DNA of 49,113 bases from an uncultured Eubacterium sp. (GTDB lineage Bacteria > Bacillota > Clostridia > Oscillospirales > Acutalibacteraceae). A program made the position numbers and the translations under genes. Below are positions 25,410 through 33,454 of this stretch, in pieces; positions within the stretch are counted from its first letter, which is position 1, and each line of letters opens with the position of its first letter. The stretch lies in NCBI GenBank assembly GCA_905234995.1, contig CAJOJV010000015.1:19288-68400 (forward strand), written 5' to 3'. The notes beneath the pieces are model-generated. The model saw only the letters and a program-made list of their open reading frames with translations, made no database searches and had not been told where the DNA came from.

Positions 25410-25741
25410 TGAACATTGATGTTGAAAAATATTTTGTGAAGGCGGATTTAATTCCCGCAATTATTCAGGAGTCTTCAACGGGCGAGGTTTTAATGCTTGC
25501 CTATATGAACAGGGAGTCCCTGCAAAAAACGCTTGAAACGGGCTACACCTGGTTCTGGTCGCGCTCAAGGCAGGAGCTTTGGAATAAGGGCGCAACCTCA
25601 GGTCATCTCCAGAAAATTGTTTCCATTCACGGCGATTGCGACGACGATACGCTTTTAATCAAGGTAATTCAAACGGGGGCTGCTTGCCACACGGGCAGCC
25701 ATTCCTGCTTTTTTAATGAAATCAAAACTTTTGAAGAATAG
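25406..25741 (+). CDS. hisI: Phosphoribosyl-AMP cyclohydrolase
   Basis: Opens the adenine ring of phosphoribosyl-AMP; Zn and Mg dependent. 111 residues, the monofunctional form. [40 protein letters not shown] and the zinc cysteines CHTGSHSC are present. Two adjacent ATGs (25406 and 25409) are possible. The first forms an ATGA overlap with the hisA stop and has GAGGTG upstream. hisE follows as a separate gene, unlike the HisIE fusion of many bacteria. Confidence 0.96.
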   Translation: MMNIDVEKYFVKADLIPAIIQESSTGEVLMLAYMNRESLQKTLETGYTWFWSRSRQELWNKGATSGHLQKIVSIHGDCDDDTLLIKVIQTGAACHTGSHSCFFNEIKTFEE

Positions 25742-25750
25742 GTAAAGAAT

Positions 25751-26074
25751 ATGGATGCTATTAAAAACGAATATCAGGTAATTCTGGAAAGAAAGGCAGA
25801 AAAGGCAGAGGGGTCATACACCGCTTATCTTTTTGAGCAGGGAATTGATAAAATTCTCAAAAAGGTCGGCGAGGAATGCTCCGAAACCATCATTGCCGCC
25901 AAGAATAATAATAAAGAGGAAACCGTTTTTGAAATCACGGATTTGCTTTATCACATTCTTGTTATGATGGCTGAGCAGGGCATCACTCCCGAGGATATTG
26001 ATGAGGAGCTTGAAAAGCGCGCTCAGAAAAGAAATAACTTAAAGGTCTTCCATAAGGTTGATAAGAATTCATAA
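25751..26074 (+). CDS. hisE: Phosphoribosyl-ATP diphosphatase
   Basis: Hydrolyses phosphoribosyl-ATP to phosphoribosyl-AMP; an all-alpha MazG-like fold. 107 residues. SYTAYLFEQGIDKILKKVGE followed by ECSETIIAAKN, then ETVFEITDLLYHILVMM, contain the acidic metal-binding pattern. Last histidine gene in the run. Its TAA overlaps the recJ ATG (TAATG), tying histidine synthesis to the recJ-rel segment. Confidence 0.96.
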   Translation: MDAIKNEYQVILERKAEKAEGSYTAYLFEQGIDKILKKVGEECSETIIAAKNNNKEETVFEITDLLYHILVMMAEQGITPEDIDEELEKRAQKRNNLKVFHKVDKNS

Positions 26075-28098
26075 TGGCTTATAAAAAATGGATTATAGCG
26101 CAGGCTGATAAGGAGCTTGCCTCAGAGCTTTCCGAAAAACTGAATATTAATCCGTTTATTTCCTTTCTCCTTATCGCAAGGGGAATTGATAATGAGCTTG
26201 CTATGTCCAAATTCCTGTCAAACACCGTGGAGCTTTCGGACCCGTATCTTTTAAAGGATATGGATAGGGCGGTTGCCCGCATTGAGGATGCCATTGAATA
26301 CGGCGAAAAAATCACCGTGTTCGGCGATTATGATTGCGACGGCGTAACTTCAACCGCACTGCTCGTTTCATTCCTCAGCGATATGGGTGCAGACGTTGAT
26401 TATTATATCCCGTCCCGTATGTCAGAGGGCTACGGGCTTAATAAGCCTGCAATCAAACAGCTTGCCGAAAACGGCACGCAGCTTATCGTTACGGTTGATA
26501 ACGGCATTTCCGCAATAGAGGAGGCGGAGTATATTTATTCCCTCGGAATGCAGCTCGTTGTCACTGACCATCATCAGCTTTCAGAAGCGCTTCCTATGGC
26601 GGAGGCTGTCGTTAATCCCCATCGCCCCGATAATGATTTGGAATTTCATGATTTATGCGGAGTCGGCGTGGCGTTCAAGCTTGCCTGCGCGCTTTACGGC
26701 GATTCTGAGGATATGCTGTGGCGCTATGCGGATTTGGTTGCGCTTGGCACGGTTGCGGACGTAGTGCCCCTGCTTGATGAAAACAGGGCTATTGTTAAAT
26801 TCGGCTTGAGGCTGATTAATCAGAACAGCCGTGTGGCAATAAGCGCGCTTCGCCGCGCAGCGGGGATTGACGATAAAACCATCACCTCCTCGGAAATTGC
26901 CTTTCAGCTTTCACCGAGAATTAATGCAATGGGCAGGGTTGCGGACGCGGCAGACGCGGTGCGCCTCCTGCTCAGCGAGGATTATAATGAAATTGAAGCG
27001 CTTGCGCAGAGCCTTAATGATAATAACACCCTGCGCCAGCAGCTTGAAATGCAGATTCTTGCAGATGCCCGCGCTCAGCTTGCGGCGGATGCATCCCTTG
27101 CGGCAGGCAGGGTTATCGTAATCTGCGGCAGGGATTATCATCAGGGCGCTATCGGTATAGTTGCCTCAAAGCTTCTTGAGGAATATTCAAAGCCCGTAAT
27201 CGTGCTTTCCTCGGACGGTGAGATTGCCAGGGGCTCGGCAAGAAGCATTGACGGCTTTAATATCCACGAGGCTATTGCCGCCTGCGCCGATATTCTCGTG
27301 CAGTTCGGCGGTCATCCCAAGGCGGCGGGCTTAACTGTCAGCGCGGACAGGGTTGATGAATTCAGAAAGATGATTAATTCCTATGCCGCCGAAGCTTATC
27401 CCGTTATGCCGGAGCCCGTGATTGAAATTGACGCTAAGCTTTCTCCTTTTTATCTCAGCCTTGAGCTTGCAAAGGAGCTCAGCGAGCTTGAGCCTTACGG
27501 CGAGTGCAATAAGCGCGCCGTGTTTGCGCTTTCGGGTTTGAATATAACGGACGTTATTCCTATGGGTAACGGCGCTCACATCCGAATTGAGTGTGAAAAA
27601 AAAGGCAAAAAAATAAGGCTCGTTAAGTTCAAAACCACTGCCGATGAATTTCCTTTCACAATCGGGGATACTATTGACGCTGCGGTTAAAATCGGCGTGA
27701 ATCCCTTTAACGGCAGGGAATATCTTTCCGTTCAGGCAATTGATATCCGCCCCCACGGGCTTGATGACGATAATTATTTTGCCGAAAGGGAAGCGCTTCA
27801 GCTTTTTAATGCAGGCATAAGCAGCGATAAATCAGTGTATCCCGATTATGATGACTGCACGTATATTTATAAAACAATCCGCTTTCTCGGCGGTAAAGCC
27901 GTAAGCCTTGATGATTTGTATTTTAAGCTTGACGGTATTACCTACGGCCAGCTTCACTATGCGCTCAGCGCTTTTGAAGAAGCGGGGCTGCTTGAGATTA
28001 ATAATGAAAAAATAACCCTTTGCCAAACGCAGGGCAAGGTTGATTTAATGAATACAAACACAATGAAAATCCTGAAAGGAAGGCTTTGCATTGAGTGA
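26074..28098 (+). CDS. recJ: Single-stranded-DNA exonuclease RecJ
   Basis: A 5'-3' ssDNA exonuclease in recombination and repair. 674 residues. DHH-superfamily motifs: FGDYDCDGVTSTALL, IVTVDNGIS, VVTDHHQLSE and VNPHRPD. The DHHA1 motif FGGHPKAAGLTV is near residue 415. An OB-like segment follows, and a C-terminal extension of about 100 residues is present, as in Firmicutes RecJ. The stop lies 8 bases inside the rel gene. In many Clostridia apt separates recJ and rel; it is absent here. Confidence 0.96.
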   Translation: MAYKKWIIAQADKELASELSEKLNINPFISFLLIARGIDNELAMSKFLSNTVELSDPYLLKDMDRAVARIEDAIEYGEKITVFGDYDCDGVTSTALLVSFLSDMGADVDYYIPSRMSEGYGLNKPAIKQLAENGTQLIVTVDNGISAIEEAEYIYSLGMQLVVTDHHQLSEALPMAEAVVNPHRPDNDLEFHDLCGVGVAFKLACALYGDSEDMLWRYADLVALGTVADVVPLLDENRAIVKFGLRLINQNSRVAISALRRAAGIDDKTITSSEIAFQLSPRINAMGRVADAADAVRLLLSEDYNEIEALAQSLNDNNTLRQQLEMQILADARAQLAADASLAAGRVIVICGRDYHQGAIGIVASKLLEEYSKPVIVLSSDGEIARGSARSIDGFNIHEAIAACADILVQFGGHPKAAGLTVSADRVDEFRKMINSYAAEAYPVMPEPVIEIDAKLSPFYLSLELAKELSELEPYGECNKRAVFALSGLNITDVIPMGNGAHIRIECEKKGKKIRLVKFKTTADEFPFTIGDTIDAAVKIGVNPFNGREYLSVQAIDIRPHGLDDDNYFAEREALQLFNAGISSDKSVYPDYDDCTYIYKTIRFLGGKAVSLDDLYFKLDGITYGQLHYALSAFEEAGLLEINNEKITLCQTQGKVDLMNTNTMKILKGRLCIE

Positions 28099-30277
28099 AT
28101 ATAACGACGGCTTTGCTGAATTTTCTGAAAAATTAAAGCAAAATCCGCAGTATGATTATGAAAAAATTGAAAAGGCATATTTGCTTGCAAAGGACGCTCA
28201 TAAGGATCAAAAGCGCCGTTCGGGCGAGCCTTATATAATGCATCCCGTTGCCGTTGCACAAATTCTTTTTGAGCTCGGAATGGATAACGAGTGCATTATC
28301 GCCGCTCTGCTTCACGATGTTGTTGAAGATACGGAGTATGACCTTGATTATATTTCCGAGAAATTCGGAAAGGATGTTGCCCTTCTGGTTGACGGCGTAA
28401 CGAAGCTCGGCAAAATTCCGCTTTCAACAAGGGAAGAGGTGCAGGCTGAAAACATCCGCAAAATGTTTATGGCTATGAATGAGGATATCAGGGTTATCAT
28501 CATCAAGCTTGCGGATAGGCTGCATAATATGCGCACCCTCGCGCATATGCCCGAATATAAGCAAAGGGAAAAGAGCCAGGAAACTCTGGAGATTTATGCC
28601 CCGATTGCTCACCGTCTCGGTATCCGTGCCATTAAGGATGAGCTTGAGGATTTGGCGGTTCGGTATCTTGACCCCATTGCATATAAGGAAATTGAAAGCT
28701 CGCTTTCAATGAAGCAGGAGGAGGCGGAGCGCTTCCTCGGCGAGATAACCTCGCAGCTTAACGAGCGCATTATGCCCATTATCCCGAATGCTGAAATCAC
28801 CTCGCGCGTGAAATCCGTTCACGGCATTTTCCGCAAGGTGTATATCAAGGGCAAGGCGTTTGAGGAAATTTACGATATCTATGCCGTCAGAATTATCGTT
28901 GATTCAATCATCAACTGCTATAACGTTCTCGGCATAGTTCACGATATGTATCGCCCGATTCCCGGCAGATTTAAGGATTATATTTCCTCGCCTAAGCCTA
29001 ATATGTACCAGTCTCTTCACACCACCGTGCTTTCAAAGGACGGCGTGCCCTTTGAAATTCAGATAAGAACCTGGGAAATGCACCGCACTGCGGAATACGG
29101 TATCGCGGCGCACTGGAAGTATAAGCTCGGCAAGGGCGGCAAGGATTTGTTTGACGATAAGCTGCGCTGGATAAGGCAGATTATTGAGCACGGCAACGAA
29201 TCCCATTCCGCGGGCGAGCTGATTGCAGACGTTAAAGGCGATTTATCCACCGAGGAGGTATTCGTTTTCACTCCGCGCGGAGATATCAAAAATCTGCCCC
29301 TCGGCTCAACCGTTATTGATTTTGCTTATGCAATCCATTCCGCTGTCGGCAATAAGATGGTCGGCGCAAAGGTGGACGGCAGAATCGTTCCCCTTGATTA
29401 CGTAATCAAAACCGGCGAAAGGATTGAGGTTTTAACCTCAAATCAGCAGGGTAAGGGTCCCAGCCGCGATTGGCTTAATATCGTAAAAACGGGCGAGGCG
29501 AGAAATAAAATCCGCTCCTGGTTCAAAAAGGAACGCAGGGAGGAAAATATTGAGGAGGGCAAAGCCACTGTTGAACGTGAGTTTAAGCGTAATTTCATCA
29601 GGCTTACACCCGAAAAATATGCCGAGTTCATTGAAAAAATATCCGAGCGCCAGCATTTTTCAAATGTTGATGAATTTTATGCCGCGGTCGGCTATGGCGG
29701 CATTCAGCTCAATAAAATGATGCCCGCCATTAAGGATGAGTATAACCGTAACTGGAAGGAGCATGACCCCGAAAAGCTCGAAGCTGTTCTTGCTAAGGCT
29801 CAGAATAAGCCCTCGTCCTCGTCAAGCGGTATCATCGTTGAGGGAATTGATAATTGCCTCATCAAAATTTCAAAGTGCTGCTCTCCGCTTCCGGGCGAGG
29901 AGATTATCGGCTTCATAACGAGAGGGCACGGGCTTTCAATCCACAGGCGCAATTGCGTAAATGTGCCAAAGGATTTGGAAAACTGTGCAGAGCCCGAACG
30001 CTGGATTCCTGCTCACTGGGATGAAAACGTTAAGATTGACACTATGTCCGTCCTTGACGTATATGCAATTAACCGTGACGGCGTCGTGCTTGATATCACA
30101 AGCCGTTTAATGGCAATGCACGTTAAGATTCATTCAATTAACGCGCGCCCGATTAACGACGGTAATTGCCTAACTACGATGTCCGTTGCGGTAAACAGCA
30201 AGGAGCATCTTGAAAATATCGTTAAAACGATTTCAAAAATCGAGGGCGTTTATCACATTGAACGCACGGGCGTTTAG
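28091..30277 (+). CDS. relA: Bifunctional (p)ppGpp synthetase/hydrolase Rel
   Basis: Makes and degrades the alarmone (p)ppGpp. 728 residues. The HD hydrolase domain (YIMHPVAVAQ, LLHDVVEDT) is intact. The synthetase domain has RFKDYISSPKPNMYQSLHTT, whose RFKD motif is the bifunctional type. A TGS domain (VFVFTPRGDIKNLPLGSTV) and a C-terminal ACT domain follow, with a zinc-finger-like CCSPLPG block between them. Start is TTG 28091 after AAAGGAAGG. It overlaps recJ by 8 bases. Confidence 0.96.
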   Translation: MSEYNDGFAEFSEKLKQNPQYDYEKIEKAYLLAKDAHKDQKRRSGEPYIMHPVAVAQILFELGMDNECIIAALLHDVVEDTEYDLDYISEKFGKDVALLVDGVTKLGKIPLSTREEVQAENIRKMFMAMNEDIRVIIIKLADRLHNMRTLAHMPEYKQREKSQETLEIYAPIAHRLGIRAIKDELEDLAVRYLDPIAYKEIESSLSMKQEEAERFLGEITSQLNERIMPIIPNAEITSRVKSVHGIFRKVYIKGKAFEEIYDIYAVRIIVDSIINCYNVLGIVHDMYRPIPGRFKDYISSPKPNMYQSLHTTVLSKDGVPFEIQIRTWEMHRTAEYGIAAHWKYKLGKGGKDLFDDKLRWIRQIIEHGNESHSAGELIADVKGDLSTEEVFVFTPRGDIKNLPLGSTVIDFAYAIHSAVGNKMVGAKVDGRIVPLDYVIKTGERIEVLTSNQQGKGPSRDWLNIVKTGEARNKIRSWFKKERREENIEEGKATVEREFKRNFIRLTPEKYAEFIEKISERQHFSNVDEFYAAVGYGGIQLNKMMPAIKDEYNRNWKEHDPEKLEAVLAKAQNKPSSSSSGIIVEGIDNCLIKISKCCSPLPGEEIIGFITRGHGLSIHRRNCVNVPKDLENCAEPERWIPAHWDENVKIDTMSVLDVYAINRDGVVLDITSRLMAMHVKIHSINARPINDGNCLTTMSVAVNSKEHLENIVKTISKIEGVYHIERTGV

Positions 30278-30288
30278 TATTAATAATT

Positions 30289-30320
30289 TGTAGGGGCGAC
30301 CTTTGGTCGCCCGCTTTTTC
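30289..30320 (+). repeat. Dispersed GC-rich palindrome, copy 2 (possible terminator)
   Basis: TGTAGGGGCGACC followed by a TTT loop and GGTCGCCCG (30289-30313), an 8-bp stem, then CTTTTTC. The TGTAGGGG lead-in matches copy 3 at 43566. Unlike the other copies a short T run follows, so it may attenuate transcription between rel and dtd. Confidence 0.65.
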
Positions 30321-30330
30321 AGGAGTATAA

Positions 30331-30783
30331 ATGATTGCAGTAATTCAGCGCGTTTCAGGCGCAGACGTTAAGATTGATAATAAAATTGTCGGCAGCTGCT
30401 CAAAGGGCTTTATGATTTTGCTCGGCGTCGTTCAGGGCGATACCAAGGCAGAGGCTGATAAGCTGATTAAGAAAATTCCAAACCTCCGCATTTTTGAGGA
30501 TGAAAACGGAAAGATGAATCTTTCCGCCCTTGAAATCGGCGGTGAAATGCTCGTCGTTTCCCAGTTCACTCTGTGTGCGGATTGCTCCCACGGCAGGCGC
30601 CCGAGCTTCACAAGCTCCGCTCCGCCCGAGGAGGCAAACGCGCTTTATGAATACCTTGTTGCGGGCTTGAAAGCTGCAGGCGTTTCGCGCGTTGAAACGG
30701 GCGAGTTCGGCGCTGATATGCAGGTGTCCCTTATTAACGACGGCCCCGTAACCATTATTTTAGACAGTAAGGATTTGAAGTGA
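30331..30783 (+). CDS. dtd: D-aminoacyl-tRNA deacylase
   Basis: Removes D-amino acids mischarged on tRNA. 150 residues, the standard length. IAVIQRVSGADVKID at the N-terminus, VVSQFTLCADCSHGRRPSF (active-site Ser-Gln-x-Thr) and NDGPVTIILDS with the Gly-cis-Pro motif are all present. AGGAG lies 7 bases before the ATG. It follows rel, the usual Firmicutes neighbour. Confidence 0.96.
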   Translation: MIAVIQRVSGADVKIDNKIVGSCSKGFMILLGVVQGDTKAEADKLIKKIPNLRIFEDENGKMNLSALEIGGEMLVVSQFTLCADCSHGRRPSFTSSAPPEEANALYEYLVAGLKAAGVSRVETGEFGADMQVSLINDGPVTIILDSKDLK

Positions 30784-30784
30784 T

Positions 30785-31399
30785 ATGCTTGATGTTAAAG
30801 CGCTTTTAATCGGCGAGCTCGGCAATAATTGCTATCTTATAACCGATAGGGCAAGCGGCAAATCAGCACTCGTGGATTGCACCGATGCTTCACAAAGAAT
30901 GCTTGATTTCATCGGAAATGCCGATTTGGAATATATCCTGCTCACTCACGGGCATTTTGACCATATTGAGGGCGTGCGTGATATTAAGGCGCGCTATGGC
31001 GCAAAGGTCTGCATCAGCAAGGAGGATGAGCCGATGCTCTCCTCGGCAAGGCTCAGCCTTGCGGTTTTCTGCGGCTTTCAGCAAAACGATACCTCCGCCG
31101 ATATTATCCTCGGCGAGGGGGATTCTCTTATGCTCGGCGAAACTGAAATTAAGGTTATTTCAACTCCCGGGCACACAAAGGGCGGGCTTTGCTTTATTGC
31201 GGATGACTGTATATTTACGGGGGATACTCTGTTTTTCTGCTCCTGCGGCAGAACGGATTTTCCGGGCGGCGATGAGCAGGAAATGCTGCAGAGCCTTCAC
31301 CGTCTTTCACAGCTTGATGAAAAGCTAAGGGTTTTTCCCGGGCACGACAGAGTGTCAACCATCGCTTATGAAAAGCAGAATAATCCCTATATGAGATAG
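30785..31399 (+). CDS. Glyoxalase II-like metallo-beta-lactamase hydrolase
   Basis: A cytoplasmic MBL-fold hydrolase, 204 residues. Metal motifs: LTHGHFDHIEG, STPGHTKGGLCF, FTGDTLF and FPGHD. The sequence is of the YcbL/GloB-like group; the substrate is not determined. It starts one base after the dtd stop. dtd-MBL-hemZ is a familiar Clostridial string. Confidence 0.92.
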   Translation: MLDVKALLIGELGNNCYLITDRASGKSALVDCTDASQRMLDFIGNADLEYILLTHGHFDHIEGVRDIKARYGAKVCISKEDEPMLSSARLSLAVFCGFQQNDTSADIILGEGDSLMLGETEIKVISTPGHTKGGLCFIADDCIFTGDTLFFCSCGRTDFPGGDEQEMLQSLHRLSQLDEKLRVFPGHDRVSTIAYEKQNNPYMR

Positions 31400-31403
31400 A
31401 ATT

Positions 31404-32846
31404 ATGATAATTGTTTGCAAAAATCATCCTTATGAATATGATGTTGAAAATCTTGCGGAGATTTTCTTTCCCTATGAAAAAATCAGAATGTTCAATGAAA
31501 TGCCCGATGAGCGGGATGACGTTTTCGTTGTAACCGAAATTAACGGAGATATCATCAGCGTTGATGCCGCTGTCTATGACAGAAAGCTGTCCGATTGTAC
31601 AACGGTTTCGCCCGAGACTGACAGACAGAACGCGCTGTCAGTTCTTTTTTACAGGGTGATGTCCTCGCTCCTCGGCATTGAATACCCCTGGGGAATTCTT
31701 TACGGTGTGCGCCCCGCGCGCTTTTTCCACAGCTTAACGGATAAGTTTTCGCTTGAAGGCGCAAGGGAAATCTTTAAATCCAAATATCTCGTTAAGCCCG
31801 AAAAGCTGCGCCTCGTTGAGACGGTTGCCGAAAGCGAGAATAAGATAATTGCGCTTTCAAAGAAAAACAGCTTTTCGCTCTACGTTTCAATTCCGTTTTG
31901 CCCCACGAGGTGCTCGTATTGCTCCTTCGTTTCTCACAGCATTGAGCAGGCGGCAAAGCTAATTGACGAATACGTTGAGCTTTTAGTGCGTGAAATTGAG
32001 GCTACTGCCGAATATGCAATGCAGAATAATCTCAGGCTTGAAACGGTTTATTTCGGCGGAGGCACGCCGACTACGCTTTCCGCAGCTCAGCTCGCAACGC
32101 TCTTTAAGGCTATTGAAAATAATTTTGATTTGTCAGCCCTGCGCGAATACACCGTTGAGGCGGGCAGACCCGATACTGTAACCCGTGAAAAACTGCTTGC
32201 GCTGAAAGCGGCGGGAGTCGGCAGAATCAGCATTAATCCGCAAAGCTTTAATGATGAGGTGCTTTCTGCAATCGGCAGGCGGCACAGCGCGCAGCAAACG
32301 CTTGATGCCTTTGCGCTTGCGCGGGCTTGCGGCTTTGATAATATAAATATGGATTTCATTGCAGGGCTTCCCAAGGATAATCTTGAATCCTTCAAAAACA
32401 GCCTGCAAACGGCAGTCGGCCTCGGCGCCGAAAATATAACCGTGCACACGCTTTCCCTCAAAACGGGCGCATATATGGCAACGCGTGAAAACGCCTTTGA
32501 ACGCACGGATAAAATCCTTGCCGCCGATATGGTGGATTATGCGGGCGCGGCTCTTACCGCGGCGGGCTATAAGCCGTATTATATGTACAGGCAGGGCAAG
32601 TCCCTCGGCAATCTGGAAAACGTCGGCTGGTGCAAAGAGGGGCGCGATTGCCTTTATAATGTCTTTATGATGGATGAAACGCACACTGTGCTTGCAGTCG
32701 GCGCAGGCGCAGTAATAAAGCTAAAGCACCCGCAAAGCGGAAAAATCGAAAGAATTTATAATTATAAGTATCCATATGAATATATCAAGGATTTTGAGAA
32801 TATCCTTAAAAGAAAGAAAAAAATAAACAATTTCTTAAATTCCTGA
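31404..32846 (+). CDS. hemZ: HemZ-type radical SAM protein (coproporphyrinogen dehydrogenase-like)
   Basis: 480 residues with an N-terminal domain of about 155 residues specific to HemZ. YVSIPFCPTRCSYCSF then carries the radical SAM CxxxCxxC cluster. Next come VYFGGGTPTTLSAAQL and NMDFIAGLPKD, and a C-terminal HemN-like region with YYMYRQGKSLGNLENVG. HemZ is annotated as an oxygen-independent coproporphyrinogen oxidase, but the window shows no other haem genes, so a haem role is not established. It starts 4 bases after the MBL stop and ends the long operon. Confidence 0.9.
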   Translation: MIIVCKNHPYEYDVENLAEIFFPYEKIRMFNEMPDERDDVFVVTEINGDIISVDAAVYDRKLSDCTTVSPETDRQNALSVLFYRVMSSLLGIEYPWGILYGVRPARFFHSLTDKFSLEGAREIFKSKYLVKPEKLRLVETVAESENKIIALSKKNSFSLYVSIPFCPTRCSYCSFVSHSIEQAAKLIDEYVELLVREIEATAEYAMQNNLRLETVYFGGGTPTTLSAAQLATLFKAIENNFDLSALREYTVEAGRPDTVTREKLLALKAAGVGRISINPQSFNDEVLSAIGRRHSAQQTLDAFALARACGFDNINMDFIAGLPKDNLESFKNSLQTAVGLGAENITVHTLSLKTGAYMATRENAFERTDKILAADMVDYAGAALTAAGYKPYYMYRQGKSLGNLENVGWCKEGRDCLYNVFMMDETHTVLAVGAGAVIKLKHPQSGKIERIYNYKYPYEYIKDFENILKRKKKINNFLNS

Positions 32847-32864
32847 TAATTATTACATTTTGTA

Positions 32865-32893
32865 TTGCAAAATTATTCAGAGTGTAATATAAT
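32865..32893 (+). promoter_or_regulatory. Strong promoter for the coiled-coil protein
   Basis: TTGCAA (32865-32870), 17 bases, perfect TATAAT (32888-32893). Confidence 0.75.
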
Positions 32894-32934
32894 CAATCGA
32901 ATTTTAAAGAGATTTATTTTTCGGAGGGTTTGAT

Positions 32935-33390
32935 ATGCCGTCTAATTTTGAAGAGGTTTTCACAAAAACAAAGGATGTTGCCCAGAACGTGGGCAAAAAA
33001 GGCTCTCAGTATTTTGAAACCTCAAAGAAAAAGATAGAGCTTCTTGACGCTAAGTCAAAGCTTTCAAAAGCGTTTGAGGTTTTCGGCAGAATTCAGTATG
33101 ACGCTCTTAACGGCGAGCCGATTGACGATGATGCTTACGATTGCGCTATTGCCGATATCAAAACCTATACTTTAAAGGTTGAGGAGATTGAAGCTCAGAT
33201 TGAGGAAGCAAAGGAAGCCGCCGATACGGAGGAGCTCAAGCGCAGCGCGGTTGAGTTAAAGCAGGAGGTCGTTTCCGTTTCCAAGGAGGTTGTCAATCAG
33301 GCAAAAGAGGTTATCAAGTCCGTTCAGAAGTCGGGCGATAATTCCGATGAGGCTCAGGCTGTTGAGGTTGAGGCGGAGCCCGTTTCCTAA
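32935..33390 (+). CDS. Uncharacterised charged coiled-coil protein
   Basis: 151 residues, not recognised. It is almost entirely helical and charged with heptad-like runs (FETSKKKIELLDAKSKLSKA, EEIEAQIEEAKEAADTEELK) and an acidic tail (AEPVS end). There is no signal peptide, membrane segment or cysteine motif apart from a single Cys. GGAGG lies 8 bases before the ATG. It has its own strong promoter and strong terminator, so it is a monocistronic, probably well-expressed unit. Residues 40-75 (SKAFEVFGRIQYDALNGEPI) are the least repetitive part and would be the best search seed. Confidence 0.75.
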   Translation: MPSNFEEVFTKTKDVAQNVGKKGSQYFETSKKKIELLDAKSKLSKAFEVFGRIQYDALNGEPIDDDAYDCAIADIKTYTLKVEEIEAQIEEAKEAADTEELKRSAVELKQEVVSVSKEVVNQAKEVIKSVQKSGDNSDEAQAVEVEAEPVS

Positions 33391-33411
33391 TAACGTGTAA
33401 TAAATACTTAA

Positions 33412-33439
33412 GGCAGTGCAAATCTTGCACTGCCTTTTT
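33412..33439 (+). terminator. Intrinsic terminator after the coiled-coil gene
   Basis: GGCAGTGCA (33412-33420), loop AATCT, TGCACTGCC (33426-33434), T5. It ends only 15 bases before the flippase start codon. Confidence 0.9.
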
Positions 33440-33454
33440 GTTTTGGTGGTTTGT

